64,000 nucleotides of DNA from NCBI GenBank assembly GCA_024362935.1, contig JANCRA010000005.1, positions 18,736,235 through 18,800,234 on the forward strand, read 5' to 3'. Positions 24,901-36,784 of the stretch are shown here, piece after piece; position 1 is the first letter of the stretch; every line of letters starts with the position of its first letter. The notes under the pieces were generated by a model. The model was not told the origin of the DNA, did no database searches, and saw nothing but the letters and a program-made list of their open reading frames with translations. Origin of the DNA: Setophaga petechia (taxonomy: Eukaryota > Chordata > Aves > Passeriformes > Parulidae). The translations under genes and the position numbers were made by a program.

Positions 24901-27276
24901 TACACACTCCTGAAGATCCCAGAAACATGGCATTAGGCTTTTAACTTTCCTGTTGTATCAATAAAATCAATAACTTGAGCTTTTTAATGTCTATTTCACG
25001 ATCAGCTTTTCAACTGAACCAGAGTGATCCCTGCAGGCATGTAAGCAATATGGTTTCCACAATACAAATGTTATGTACTTGCATACTCTTACTAATCACT
25101 GTTTATGATCCCAACACTATTCATGGTGGATGTACTGGCTTCTGGATAGTGGCTTTGTTAGCCAGAACAGATGCAAACATAGACACACTATTCTGTCCTT
25201 TTCATGTTTTGTTCCTTTAGCAAGAATATAGTAATACCTGCTAAGGATGGAGCCTGGAGCACATTTTTCAGAGAAATTATTTGAAATTGCCACTCAGCTC
25301 TTTCAGTGGCTTTATTTGCAGCACAACATAAAAACACGATTTTTTTTTTTTGTTGGGCAGAATAAGTAACTACAACTCAATAAATCAGAAGCTGAGCTGA
25401 GGCTGAGGGAGGACATTGTACCTGTGCACTGCTGAACAGAGCAGTGGGGCCCCAGAGCGTCCCCTGTGTGCACCATGGGCCTGAGTCACACCAGGACCTT
25501 CTGCCTCATGCTCTATCACTGCCAGACTGAGCAGGCTCTGTGCTGGTGCATTCGTGCCTTTCCCCACTCATTCCAGGGCTGGACTGTTTGCATCAGTGCT
25601 GTATGAAACTCGTAAGAAACCACTGAAGTGTACAGAACATAAAGACCTCACAACAGTGTATTAAAACAAATGACTATCACTAAACCCTCGTCTGAGATTT
25701 TGAAGTTATAGAACCCATTTATTTCTCTAGGCATTAGGACTTCAAGAGCTAAATTTATATAATCTGACAATATGCAGCATTTGTAGAGCTGCAGCTGGCT
25801 TTTCATAGGTATTCTCCAAATAAAAACTATTTTATGTGCTGAGAATCCTGAGATGGAGCTGTTGAGAGTAATTAGGGAAATATAACCTTCCCCAGGAGTG
25901 ATATGCTTTTGGAAACATATTTTGAATCCTTTTTGTTATGAAGATAACTTACTGTTTAAAGAGAACTGTACAGTTACTCATGTTTGCATAATTATACCTT
26001 TATCTTGCCAGCTCACTGTGGAAAGCATCATAATGGAAGATGAGAAAATGTTGTAAGGGTGATGGAAATCTTTTTATTCAGACAAATCAATGGTAGTCCT
26101 CTGCCATTGTTTTAAAATATCTGTCAAGATGTATAGAAAAATGCTCTTGTAACTTGAAATTTTAATTTTGTTACAGTCAGTATAATGCTTCTCTCATATT
26201 AACATACAACTGATACTTTAAGTGAACACTGAGGTCATGAAGAAGGAACCACAACCATGGCAAAGTCAAGTATCCTAGTCGTAGTGTTTTCCTCTATTAT
26301 TTATATTTGGTTCAAATGCAACATGCAGGGATTAAAACACATTTTCTGAACTTGGAATTCAGAAGAATTTCCAAAGGCTTCCTGGTCACAATGTGGTTTT
26401 TTGCAATGAAAGCAGCAAAGTTGCCTACTCATTGCAAGGCTACAAAAGACACAGAGATGGAGGACTTTGGACCAGTTATACAGTTTTTTTATGTTATTAT
26501 TTTAGTGATAAAGCAGAAGAGGAGGGAAAGCAGAACAACTCAGTGCCAAGATACGACCAAATTATGCAGGCACATTCTAAATGAATTAATTTAAAAGCTG
26601 GATATGTGTCAAAGGAGATTTGAGAAGTTCATCCTTTAAAAATTTTAACAAGTTCACTCCAGAGAACAATCTTGAGGCAACCTATTCTCAATTACCAACC
26701 TTACTGAGGTCTATTAAAATCATGAAAGGGATTTAACCTGAAGGATTGATCAATTAAATTTTTCTCTATGTAATGGCAGATGACTCACCTAGCAATGCTG
26801 ACCTTTTTATGAGAGCCTCATGCTGCCATTAGGACAGGTTGGCCAGCAGGGAGAAACACAACGGAAGAAAAAAATAACTGGAATGTGATTCAGATTTGTG
26901 ATGCAAATTGATCACATAATCCACAGATCATAGGAAATGCTACATCATACAGCAGACTGCTGAAGAGTGACCAGTCACTCATGAGCTCTTTTTAGATCGC
27001 TGTTCTGACAGTGGGACAGTCTTGTTGAGTCTCCCAACACCTCAAACCATAATGGAAAACAATCGAGTCTGACTGAGAACTCAATTCCCACAGGAAACAG
27101 CACACAGTGCCTAATAGATTGAGATACCCATTCAGTGACATAAAGGTTAAGTACCATTGATAAAAGGGAAAAACCTACTGCACACTGCTTACATTAGGCT
27201 TAAATTATAAAGCAAACCCTTTGTCAGAAATTTACTCTCACAAAATAACTTAATAGTACTAAGTGTTTTCATGATT

Positions 27277-27317
27277 TTTATCATTTTAGAAATTTTATCA
27301 TTTATCATTTTAGAAAT
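27277..27317. repeat. Two-copy tandem duplication, period 24
   Basis: The 17-base word TTTATCATTTTAGAAAT is found at 27277-27293 and again at 27301-27317, with a partial copy (TTTATCA) between them. This is a likely slippage duplication. Confidence 0.85.
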
Positions 27318-27549
27318 CAAAGTATTTTATCATACTGAACTCACTTGAAGTGAAAAGATTTGGTCTAAAGATAGTTATTTCAAGAGAGATAGTATTTTAT
27401 CTCTGCTAGTAGTATCAGTATATGTGAAAAAGCTAAACAGTTCTGTCATGGACCAGGATGATGCTTAAGAAATGGAAAACATCTCTTCTGGCAGGTTGAC
27501 TACTCATTTTTGAGACCTGGCCGGTCCAATACTGAGCACCTAAATTTAT

Positions 27550-27597
27550 GGCATGTGACAGTATGAAAAATAAGGCATGTGACAGTATGAAAAATAA
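27550..27597. repeat. Perfect 24-base tandem duplication
   Basis: The 24 bases at 27550-27573 (beginning GGCATGTGACAGTATG) are repeated without any change at 27574-27597. A third copy begins (GGCAT) at 27598. Complete identity suggests a recent event. Confidence 0.95.
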
Positions 27598-30500
27598 GGC
27601 ATTGTGCTTGCATATACAGAAACCCCTTTGAATTCTTCACAGCTGACTTGTACAATATTTTCATTTTTTACTAAACAATTTAATTCAGAAAGTTTTCTTA
27701 TAAATGCTTGATTATACAAGGATAGTCATCCATTTGTCATGCCTTTAAAAGGTGTATGAAGTCTACCTAAAAAGCCTTTTGGGTTTGTTACAAGGCTATA
27801 TAGTTTTTGTTTTCCTTTATGTTTGCTCAGTAATTTAAACTACAAATGGAAAGTTGGTTTGCTTGAGTGCTGTTTGTAGCAAAGGCTGATAATCTACTGA
27901 AGTTTTTTGCCACTGAAACTTAAAAGTCTACTGTTAGCAAGAAAAGATTCTCCCAGGTACTGAAAGAATGGTAGAAATCTGCATTTTTCAAATGGCAGTC
28001 AACAGATGAAAAACAGATTATGTCCTTCTACAACCCTACATTTATTCTTGTCCCTGTATTGCAGTTGTCTTTAAATGCTGGAAATGTACAAAATTGTTCA
28101 TACAGTCCCTACTTGAAGCAAACTTCCTTATTTACTACTTCCTTCCTCACACAGTATATAAACACACAATTGCAGAAATCCCAGAACTGTCTTTTTGTGT
28201 GTTCCATAGTCTGTGTCCAGAAGTTTTGTTTTACCAGCTCTAGTGAAAACCAACCTGCATGTGTTTGTCAGTAGATTAGCAAACCTTTACCAAAATTAAA
28301 TACATCCCATTATTTGGAAGTGCAAGAATGTTATGTAATATTACAAAACTGGTTGGCTTCAGTGAAATGCCCTGATAATAAGAACCATAAAATATTTGCA
28401 TCTCCATTTAACCTTGATTCTCTTTTTGGTTGCTGAGCACTGAAAAATCAAAGCTATTTCATTTTTGTATGATTCTGTGTACCTGCCTTATGGGACTCAC
28501 TGCAGGTTTTTGGAGGGAAAAAATTCTGTGTTTCAAGAAGAAATCCCATAGGAATTAAAGTAATTTGAGTAATGGCCAAGATTTTCAAAGAGATCTACAG
28601 TTCTCTAATTTCCCTACTTGAGAAAGGCAGAATTCACAAGCTTCAGATGCATTAATTAGCTTGTCTAATTAAGGTATTATAAAAATTTACAAATAAATTA
28701 CTCTCTTTTTTGTATGAAGAAATTTTTTTTATACTCTATTGTGCCTACTTGTTAAAAGACCACACACACTTGCAGTGTAGAAGGATTTTAGTACCTGGCC
28801 ACAGACTGAAGTGCATGACAGGCAGAAAATCCTCAGTCACCTTGCAGTTTTGGCATTGGCCTCTTTTTGGTGCAGTAGAGCACATGCAGCAACTTAGGGG
28901 CAAGGATTTGCTCCACTGGCAGTTCAGAAGGGAAAGTCCTGAGAAGAGTTAGAGGGGACCTTTGGCTCTTTGGAGTTCTAAATGAACAGTCAATTTAGCT
29001 GAACCATGCATTGACTCCATTTGGTTGGATTTTTTCTAACAGAAAAGCTTGAAAACTCTTTACAAGGTACAGGAGAGCTGTACTCAATACAGTGCTTTAA
29101 TGCCTGGACAAAATTTGCAGCAGTAAAGATGGGATTTGTAGATGGTCCATATTTAAGATTATTAAAAATTGTTGTGAAATCCTTCTCCAATCTATTCTGC
29201 ATTTCATATTATTCTTCAGAATATGAAGGGAGAGAATTAAACGACAAAAAAAAAGACAAAAAAAGAGACAACTAAATTAGCTGTTTCACAAAGATTACTA
29301 AAATGTTGTAATTGCATATAATTATCTGTAACTAGATAGAAAAATATGTGCCATTGGAGATGTAACAAGAAGTTACTTCAGACAGCTGTTCTTTTCTGCC
29401 AGAACAGGCTGTGCTCAATTATGTAAAATCAGAATAATACAAAAGCATATTTTTATATTTTAAAGCTATAAATTAGCTCTCACAATTTACTGAGATATTC
29501 TACATGGCTACACAGTACTGATCCTTGTGGGAGAAACTATTTTGAAGAAAGTATAAGAACTAGGTTTGTTTTTCTTAATTCCATGCTAATTCTGTCCAAT
29601 AACATTTCAAGCAGGTGGTGCACAGGACTGTGGCCATTTACTGTGGTGGTCCAGTGAAGCTCTAGGTGGGGGTCATGGGTGAGGAAGAAGGCAAAGCATC
29701 TGTGCTGAGACAATGGCTCAGCAGCCTATTTGCAATTTCTGCAGATGGTCCAAGGTGATTGGTAAGAGGGATACTTTTTGGGTAAAGTTCTTGATGTTTA
29801 TTGTGCACAAATGATCTAATTTTGGAACTGACAGGGTTTGCACATTAAGTTTGTTCAATATTGTACAATAAAATAGTATTTATAGGGTTTCCAGTAAGGC
29901 TAAGTGATATTCCTTTTTCCTTTTAGTAAGATCATGAGAAGAAGGCCTCCTTTTGTTTTAGCTGCTTTTTCAAATTGTTTCAATTTAGTTCATGACTCCA
30001 CACAGGCTTATTTCATCTGCAGGATGACAAAAGCTTTCTTGATCACATGAATGTAGTTTTCTGTTAATGAGAACTCTTGAGATTTCTAACATGAGCTGCA
30101 AATTTACAAAAAAATGTTTTCTTCTTTTTAAGATTAATTTCACGGCATACTACTAAATTAGGTCAGGCATAAAACATGCAGGCTCACACCTCTAGAAAGA
30201 ACATAACTGCTACCATTCACTAATAAGAATTTATTCTAATAGCATTGAGGTTAAATCTCCAGGCATCCCTGTTTGCCTCTATTTATAACTACTAAAGTAG
30301 AGGTGAAATACTAACCATGTGTCTCAGATAAAATGAAGAGGGAATCCTATGACCAAAGTATGCTGAACGTGATTTAAAGAAAAAATTTCACAGTGCATTT
30401 TATAGAGCTATTAAAGAAATATAAAATAATCAATAATGAGATTTATGGTGCTTCTTAATATTATTGATTTTTTTAGTGTATAGAGTAGGTCGTACTAGAC

Positions 30501-32675
30501 ACAATATATTTTCTAGTTTAATTACTGAAAATGGCCTTTTTCTGCTTTTGAATAGTCAATGCTCCAAAAAGAGAAGGGAAAAGGTAGTTTTCCAAGATGT
30601 TATTTTCCTGTCACAGCTTTGATTTTCATTTAGAGTCCTGAGGAATTTGTATGGTGTATCCAGTCATAAGTTTTTACTATTGCACATATCTTGCAAAAAT
30701 TGTTCAACAAACATATTTCTTCATAAAAGAAATAACAGAAGTTCATCATTATTTGCCCAGTTTGCTATGAAGATTTCAGTGCAAATGAGCTGTATATAGC
30801 AGATCTGTTATAATAACTTTTCATATTAAAGAAAAAAATTATGCCTAAAAACCCCTCAACCCTCATTTGTAATATGTAACTGGTGTTAGATTGACTTTTC
30901 TCTGGTAAGATAATATTTAAAATAGGGATTACAAAATTTCATTGACCTGTTGGCATTTTCTTTGCCATCCACAGGGGTGTTTCCTCTGTCTTCAAGTGAA
31001 ACAGAAGTGATTTTAATTAGTATTTCATTAATGCTAATAGTTTGTTCTCTATAAGATAATTGCAGGATCACTTTTAGGATGACTGATAAGAATTCAGATG
31101 TAAAACTGGTGCCATTGGAGCAGAGATGGTTTTGATTCTGCTGGAGTTTGAGCTGTCAAATTCCTCCATGGAGAGGTAGAGACTACTAGAAAATCAAGAT
31201 TATTCTGCTTCAAAAAAGTTATTTCCCATAATATAAAAAGCAAAGAGAAATGCTTTTCTTTTCTTAATTCCATACTTAACTCCTTAGGTAGTTGTTTTTC
31301 ATATAATTTTTTAACTCTATGATTCATTTAGACTGTTTGTTATTTCAGGATGCAGAAAACTGGGTGATGAAGAAAGGCATGTAAAACAGAAAATAAGTAA
31401 CAAAAGGCAAAGGTCGTGCAGAACAAATCACTAGACTTACTAAGAAAAAATGCTGAATTCCCTTATGCAGGTAACTCCTCTCAAATAAGCTCGCTTCAAT
31501 TTGATTTTGTGGTGCTGCACTACTGGGCTAGGAAACCCAGTGGTGACTCTTGAAGATCACTGAGTTACAGTGTCCTACTAGGAATATTTGGAAAATACAT
31601 GTCCAGTCTTTATTGTTTAAAATCCTCTGTATCAACTCCACATTTCTCAGAGCGAGAGCTGCAGCATTATTCAAGCCTAATGAGTGGTACTGGATTTTGT
31701 AAAATTCAATTGCAAACCCTCAAAGTTTAGTGCCACATATTCAGGTTGCTGTTCCTTAGGTCTGTCCTTGTACTCATCAAACAAAGAACATTCCAGCAGG
31801 CATTGATACAAAACAGGAAATCTCTTACTGCAGCTTTCAACTCATTAAAGGTTTTCCCAGTTGGCAGTAGGGGGATAAAAGCTCTTATAAATGGATTGCA
31901 GGGGAGATAGAAATACAAGGAGAAAACTGTTATATGGATTAATGAAGAGTTGATGAAATTAGTCAATTTTAAAATAGTTGGCAAGCTGAATAAACTTATT
32001 GAGGTAAATATGCTCTCGAGAGATAGGAGGATCAGAATATAGCATAGAACTTGTAAAATAGCTATTTAATAAATAAGGAAATGCTTGAGGATTTTAATAT
32101 TCAATATATTATCAACATTTGTGCTCCTTTTAAGATGCTAAAATAAATCATTAATGTAGATCCTGAACATTTCGGAATTAGTTTTGTGGAAGTATGACTA
32201 TAGTTCTGTGAAATATCTGAAAAATGGGGACAAAGAGAAAAAATGAAAGCAGCATCAATCTTTCTTCTAAATCCTAAACCTGAACAATGTAGTGCTCCCT
32301 GCCATTGTCCATACGTTTGCACCAGCTGGTGGTATTATTCAGAATTGTGCTATGATTCATACACACAAAAAAATTGAGATTGTTACTTCTCTTGTAGTTT
32401 CCTACTAGGAGACTTGAGGCAAGATGGCATATGCAATCAGTTAACAGTCTTTTGTCAGGGACATCAGCTGAAAAAATTGATGACTTTTTCTGTGCTGAAT
32501 TAAACAGCATTTTTTCCACAAGTGTCTCATACAGTAACAAAGGCAGAAAGTGCTGGCAACTGTTTGGAACTCTGAAAATGGGATTTAAAAGAAAGCCACC
32601 TATAGTGCTTTGTTGGGAACTTCTTTATATCTTTGTTCCTTAGTCATCTATGTTAGCTATTCATTACAGTTCTAG

Positions 32676-32726
32676 TAATTCTTCTTTACTTATCTTAATT
32701 ATCTACTTAATTCTTCTTTAGTTATC
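32676..32726. repeat. Two-copy direct repeat, period 32
   Basis: TAATTCTTCTTTACTTATC at 32676-32694 recurs at 32708-32726 with one substitution (18 of 19 identical). Confidence 0.75.
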
Positions 32727-34170
32727 ATCTCCTAAGAGTCCAGTAAAAGTGTGGCAAGAATATTTGCTATTTTGGCTCCTTCATTTTTTTTCAGTCTTCT
32801 TTTTCTTTGTTTTCATCATTCAAGATCTTACCAGAAAATGCTTTAGAGCTTTTCAGGTCAACAACAGAAAAATAATAATCCTTATTTGAATAGTTTTGGC
32901 TGACAGATGGGTGAGTAATACTTACACCACAAAAAAAATCAAAAGTGTTCTACTGTTTCTAAGTGCTATTCTATAATTATTAAAGCAGACCTGAAGTTCT
33001 GTGTTTATAAGAAGGAAAAATTTTCATGTTTTTGTTGGTATCTCTTTAAAAATCTCACAGTTGCCTGAAAATGAGGTTGTTAATGAATTCAAAATATGAT
33101 GGTGAATCTTAAATCAACACACCAACAGTTTAGAATAGTAAATGAGGAGCTCAGGTGCCCTGGAATTATTTGATTATTAAAATCAGAAAGAAGCAACATT
33201 ATGTACATCCTTTGACTCTTTAGAAACCTCCTTACATGGATAACTTCATCATCATTTTGAACAAAAAAAAAAGTGATTTTTTTTTTCATACATCCTTTAA
33301 CACAATATATGAATGAGTAAAAGATTACACAGGTACACAGTTTTCATGTTTGTTTCTCAAGATCCCTTTTTCTTTTGTTTAGTTTCTTATTTTGACACTA
33401 ACATTGACTTAAAATTCTGTATAAATACAGTATTCTGTATTCCTTAGTTGTTTCACAGATAAGATGTGTGAAAATTCCAGATCACTTGTGGATGACCCAA
33501 AGGACACAAATTTAATGTTCCAGATCTTTTCAGCCCAAAGCCTGAGCAGGTTTAGAGCGAAATGAAATGTGGCACTTTTTGTGAACTGCATGAGAAGTAA
33601 AGAGGGGAGTGTAAAGCCTCTTGCTTTCTTTAGTATCTCATTTTTGTGACATATTTCTTCCTTTATAATGAGCATTTACATTTTTGAGAAGCCAGACATC
33701 AAGTCATTGTCTATAAACACACAATGTTAGGGAGGTGTGGGCTGCTCTGAACTCATTTTGATCCTATTTGAATGACAGTGGTTGAAAGTTCACTGCTACT
33801 GTTTTGAATCCTTTAAGGTAAAGTCAAGGAGAAGGCAAACAAAAAAGTTCAAAAAGGGGTAAAAATGTGGGAAGAAAAATGAGGGGATGCAACAGATAAT
33901 TCTCAAGTAAAGTCTGGAAAATAGGAAGAGTCAAGAAAAAAAAAAAGGGATATAACAAGCAGGTAATGATGACACCCCAGTTCTCAATGAAATGGGGATA
34001 CTGGCTGTGTAGGTTACCATTCCATCCCTATCTGTGCACACTGGTCACCTCCTGTGCTGGTCTACCTTTCCTGTACTCAGCAGGATTATGAAATTTTTGC
34101 CTCCTGGGGAAGTAGCAAAATTTTATATTAAACACAATGTGTATAAATAGTGTATTTAAAAAAAAATATT

Positions 34171-34211
34171 GTTTGTATGTATGTATAGATATAGATATAT
34201 GTGTAAGTATA
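34171..34211. repeat. AT-rich TATG/TAGA microsatellite
   Basis: Short runs of TATG and TAGA/TATA words abut the 3' terminus of the minus-strand CR1 at 34213. The last 17 bases (34195-34211) nearly match 34658-34674 on the other side of that CR1. Confidence 0.7.
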
Positions 34212-34212
34212 T

Positions 34213-34655
34213 AGAATCACAGAAAGATGTAGGTTGGAAAAGATGTTTAACATCATAGATTCCAGCCTAACACTGTCATGTTTACCACTAAACCATATCC
34301 CTGAGTGCCACATCCATGCATCTTTTAAATAACTCCAAGGATGGTGACTCAACCCCTGGACAGCCTGTTTCATTGCTTGATAATCAGTCTTTCAATTTAA
34401 TTACAATTTTCAATCTTTCAATTTTTAATTTAAATCTTTCTCGTGAAATTTGTCCCAATATCCAACCTGAACCTCCCCTGCTGCAACTTGAAGCTATTTC
34501 CTCTTGTCTAAGCTTGCTGCCTGGGAGAAGAGCCTGATCCCCACCTGGCTCCAACATCCTCTCATGCAGCTATAGAGAGCAATAAGGTCTGTCCTGAGCC
34601 TCCTCTCCTCCAAGCTAAACAGCCTCAGCTCCCTCAGCCACTTCTTGTAAGACTT
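34213..34655 (-). mobile_element. CR1 LINE, 5'-truncated (minus strand)
   Basis: On the plus strand it starts at AGAATCACAGAAAGATGTAG, the reverse complement of the CR1 3' terminus. It continues through ACCACTAAACCATATCCCTG, GGATGGTGACTCAACCCCTG, CCAATATCCAACCTGAACCT, GAGAAGAGCCTGATCCCCAC, CAATAAGGTCTGTCCTGAGC and CCTCTCCTCCAAGCTAAACA, and ends at CTTCTTGTAAGACTTG. All are in the order of the CR1 consensus. The middle part (34380-34440) carries a local expansion of CAATCTTTCAATTT-like words not found in the consensus. The element covers only the 3' untranslated region and the adjacent end of the reverse transcriptase frame, and has no coding capacity. Confidence 0.93.
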
Positions 34656-34705
34656 GCATATATATGTAAGTATAATTTTTGCATATGTATGCAAGTATAA
34701 TTTTT
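34656..34705. repeat. Two-copy 25-base tandem repeat
   Basis: The unit at 34656-34680 (GCATATATATGTAAGTATAA plus TTTTT) is repeated at 34681-34705 with two substitutions. It directly follows the truncated end of the CR1, and its first copy shares 16 of 17 bases with the sequence before the CR1. Confidence 0.85.
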
Positions 34706-36728
34706 AATATACAAATATATTTAAAGAACAGGTATTCCTACTTTTATTAACTTGTGCTGTTTTGTAATGCTGAGCTGTTGCCTGAGAGTACTGCCCATTT
34801 CGGGTTTGTGTTTTAAGACAATGTCTAGGTAACAAATCAGAGGTAGCAACTTTTGTGTATGCATGCTGGCAGCTTTAGTGTTTTTTACAAGCTTAGAAGA
34901 GGCCATGATTTCTGCAAACCAAGAAAATAACATCTATTCAAAAGAATTAGACTATTACGTGTTGTTTTATTTTACAACAAAAGTGGACTCCTATGGTGGG
35001 CAAATCACTTTGCTACATGCATTTCCAAGATGCTATGTGTCTCTGAGAGTGGCTACTGTGGGGAAGCCAGCTCCTGGCCAGCAGAAGTATTTCTTCAGGT
35101 AAACTGACAGGCAAGTGGAAAAACCTCTTACACTCTATGTCCTTGTTTGGCAGTAAGTGGAACAATTCTGTTTACCATGGATTTTATGGCTCTACTCATT
35201 TCCTTTAATGATCAGGAAAAGTGAGTTCTTGAACATCTGTAAGTCAGGCTGAGAGGAGAGGAGAGGTGTTCCAGAGAACTGATCTCGCTCTCGTTGTGGA
35301 TGTGCACTCAACTGTTTTAATCTACACTAGAGTCTAATTGGCTAACTGGGAAAAAAAAAGAAACTCCCATCATGTCTCAAAGGATATGAGTCCAAAGAGC
35401 CGTAATGCTCAATGGAGTGGCACGCAAGTGTCAGGGCATTAGGGTGATTACAGACTTTCCATATTTCCAAGGAAAGTGGATTTCTTTGCTTGACTGAAGA
35501 AATAAGAACTCTCAAGCTGAAAAAGGAGGTCTCAGTAGACACTAAGTTGAGAATTTCAGCTCTATGTTATTTGAATTGATTGAAACATTGTCTTATTTTA
35601 GCTTGGTTTAAGTATGCTATTAACCTACAGTGCCCCCAAAAGAAAGCAATATTGTACTTCAAAGAATTCTGGAGGGGTTTCATGTTGAAATCAGCTGACT
35701 TACTGTTCAAGGGGGAGGACAATACTGCTGGTTGTGTTTATGTTTCCTGTGAAGTATGTGAACTGATCCATCACTCAACTATGCTGTTAAATTATTTTAC
35801 ATGTTAAGAACAGCACTTTAATTACATTCCTCATTTACTAGTTGAGTTAATCACATATTAAAGTATTACTATGAGTGATACTGTTACAACAGGACAGCAT
35901 TTATCATCAAACAGCACCTCATTATAAGCAAGATTTCGTTTTCATACTACTGTCTCTCACAGTAAGCAACAAAAATACTAAAGAATTAGTAACAAGAGAA
36001 GGTATTGATTCAAATTCCACATTTTCTTTAAACATAAGCCAAATGCTACACTTGTGTAATACCGGAAGACGTAAAGCAAGTATAGTTTCTTCCTATTTAG
36101 ATGTGACAGTCTAAAATAAATTATTTTTTAGAAAAAGCTTACTTTTAGAAAGGAAATAGCATTAGACAGAATGTCAGAAGCCTCAAGCTGACATTCACCA
36201 GTATTTACCAGAAGGAAAGGTAATTCTACCTTTCTCAGTTTACAGCTGAAACTTGTCAGCACCATCCAATGGCTACGTCCACCATTAATACTCGTAATAC
36301 ATCTTGGACTGCAAAAATAGCTTAGTAATCTTTGCATCTACTCTAGATTTCCAGACTTGTAGCTGAGTTTGGGCTTTTAAGAAATTTGGCCCTATATTTA
36401 TGTTGTTTTCATGTGGCAGTGATTCTCTGAATCCAAACATCCCTGCCCTCTATCTTCTCTAATGCTGTACATGACTCAAACTCTCTGTCTCTCTTCAGAG
36501 GCTTCCCTGGGGATTGTTTTAGGGTCTGCCTTTACACTGTTGACAACTTTTGGTCACTCATTCACTCTAAAATAGAGCCTAAAAATGTAACTTCCTAACC
36601 TTGTAGAGATTTCTTCAGATTCTGATAATGAACAGCATTTCTTTCATTTCTCTTACATTGGCACATAAAGCTATTGAGGATGACAGTGGAAAGTTAGAAT
36701 TGGCCAGCAGATTGGCTTGAGGAAGAAG
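34706..36728. other. Unique DNA, possible exon-like stretch
   Basis: No repeat family is seen. A plus-strand open frame over about 34863-35098 ends at a good splice donor string (TTCAG followed by GTAAAC) and contains the peptide TKVDSYGGQIT. This loosely resembles the FLGNKVSSYGG-type motif of laminin IV domains. The residues after it do not continue the resemblance, so it is not called as an exon. Confidence 0.4.
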
Positions 36729-36784
36729 AGCAACCCTACAATACACATAGCAGAGTCAAATGCTATGTGTATTGTAGGTTTGCT
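36729..36784. repeat. Near-perfect inverted repeat (56-base hairpin)
   Basis: The left arm is 36729-36752 and the right arm 36761-36784, with an eight-base loop, GAGTCAAA. Of 24 pairs, 23 match, and the inner 18 (CCTACAATACACATAGCA and its complement) are perfect. The loop sequence with the first bases of the right arm (GTCAAATGCT) occurs again at 36795-36804. This repetition points to a local copy-and-invert event, such as template switching during replication. It is shorter than usual microRNA precursors. Confidence 0.9.

Larger units (their letters stand above)
19059..34170. other. About 15 kb of unique AT-rich DNA
   Basis: No gene, RNA gene or repeat family could be supported. Two spots are richer in GC (21590-21800 and 25380-25580) without a recognisable domain. 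A 137-codon open frame on the minus strand at 24459-24872 runs through a strongly purine-rich plus strand; its Leu/Ser/Phe-rich product is typical of pyrimidine-biased DNA, not of a gene. A splice-like arrangement lies at 22425-22520 (pyrimidine tract with CAG, then CTGAGGTGAGA), but the exon between would be about 60 bases with no recognisable content. Several two-copy duplications are listed separately. Confidence 0.5.
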
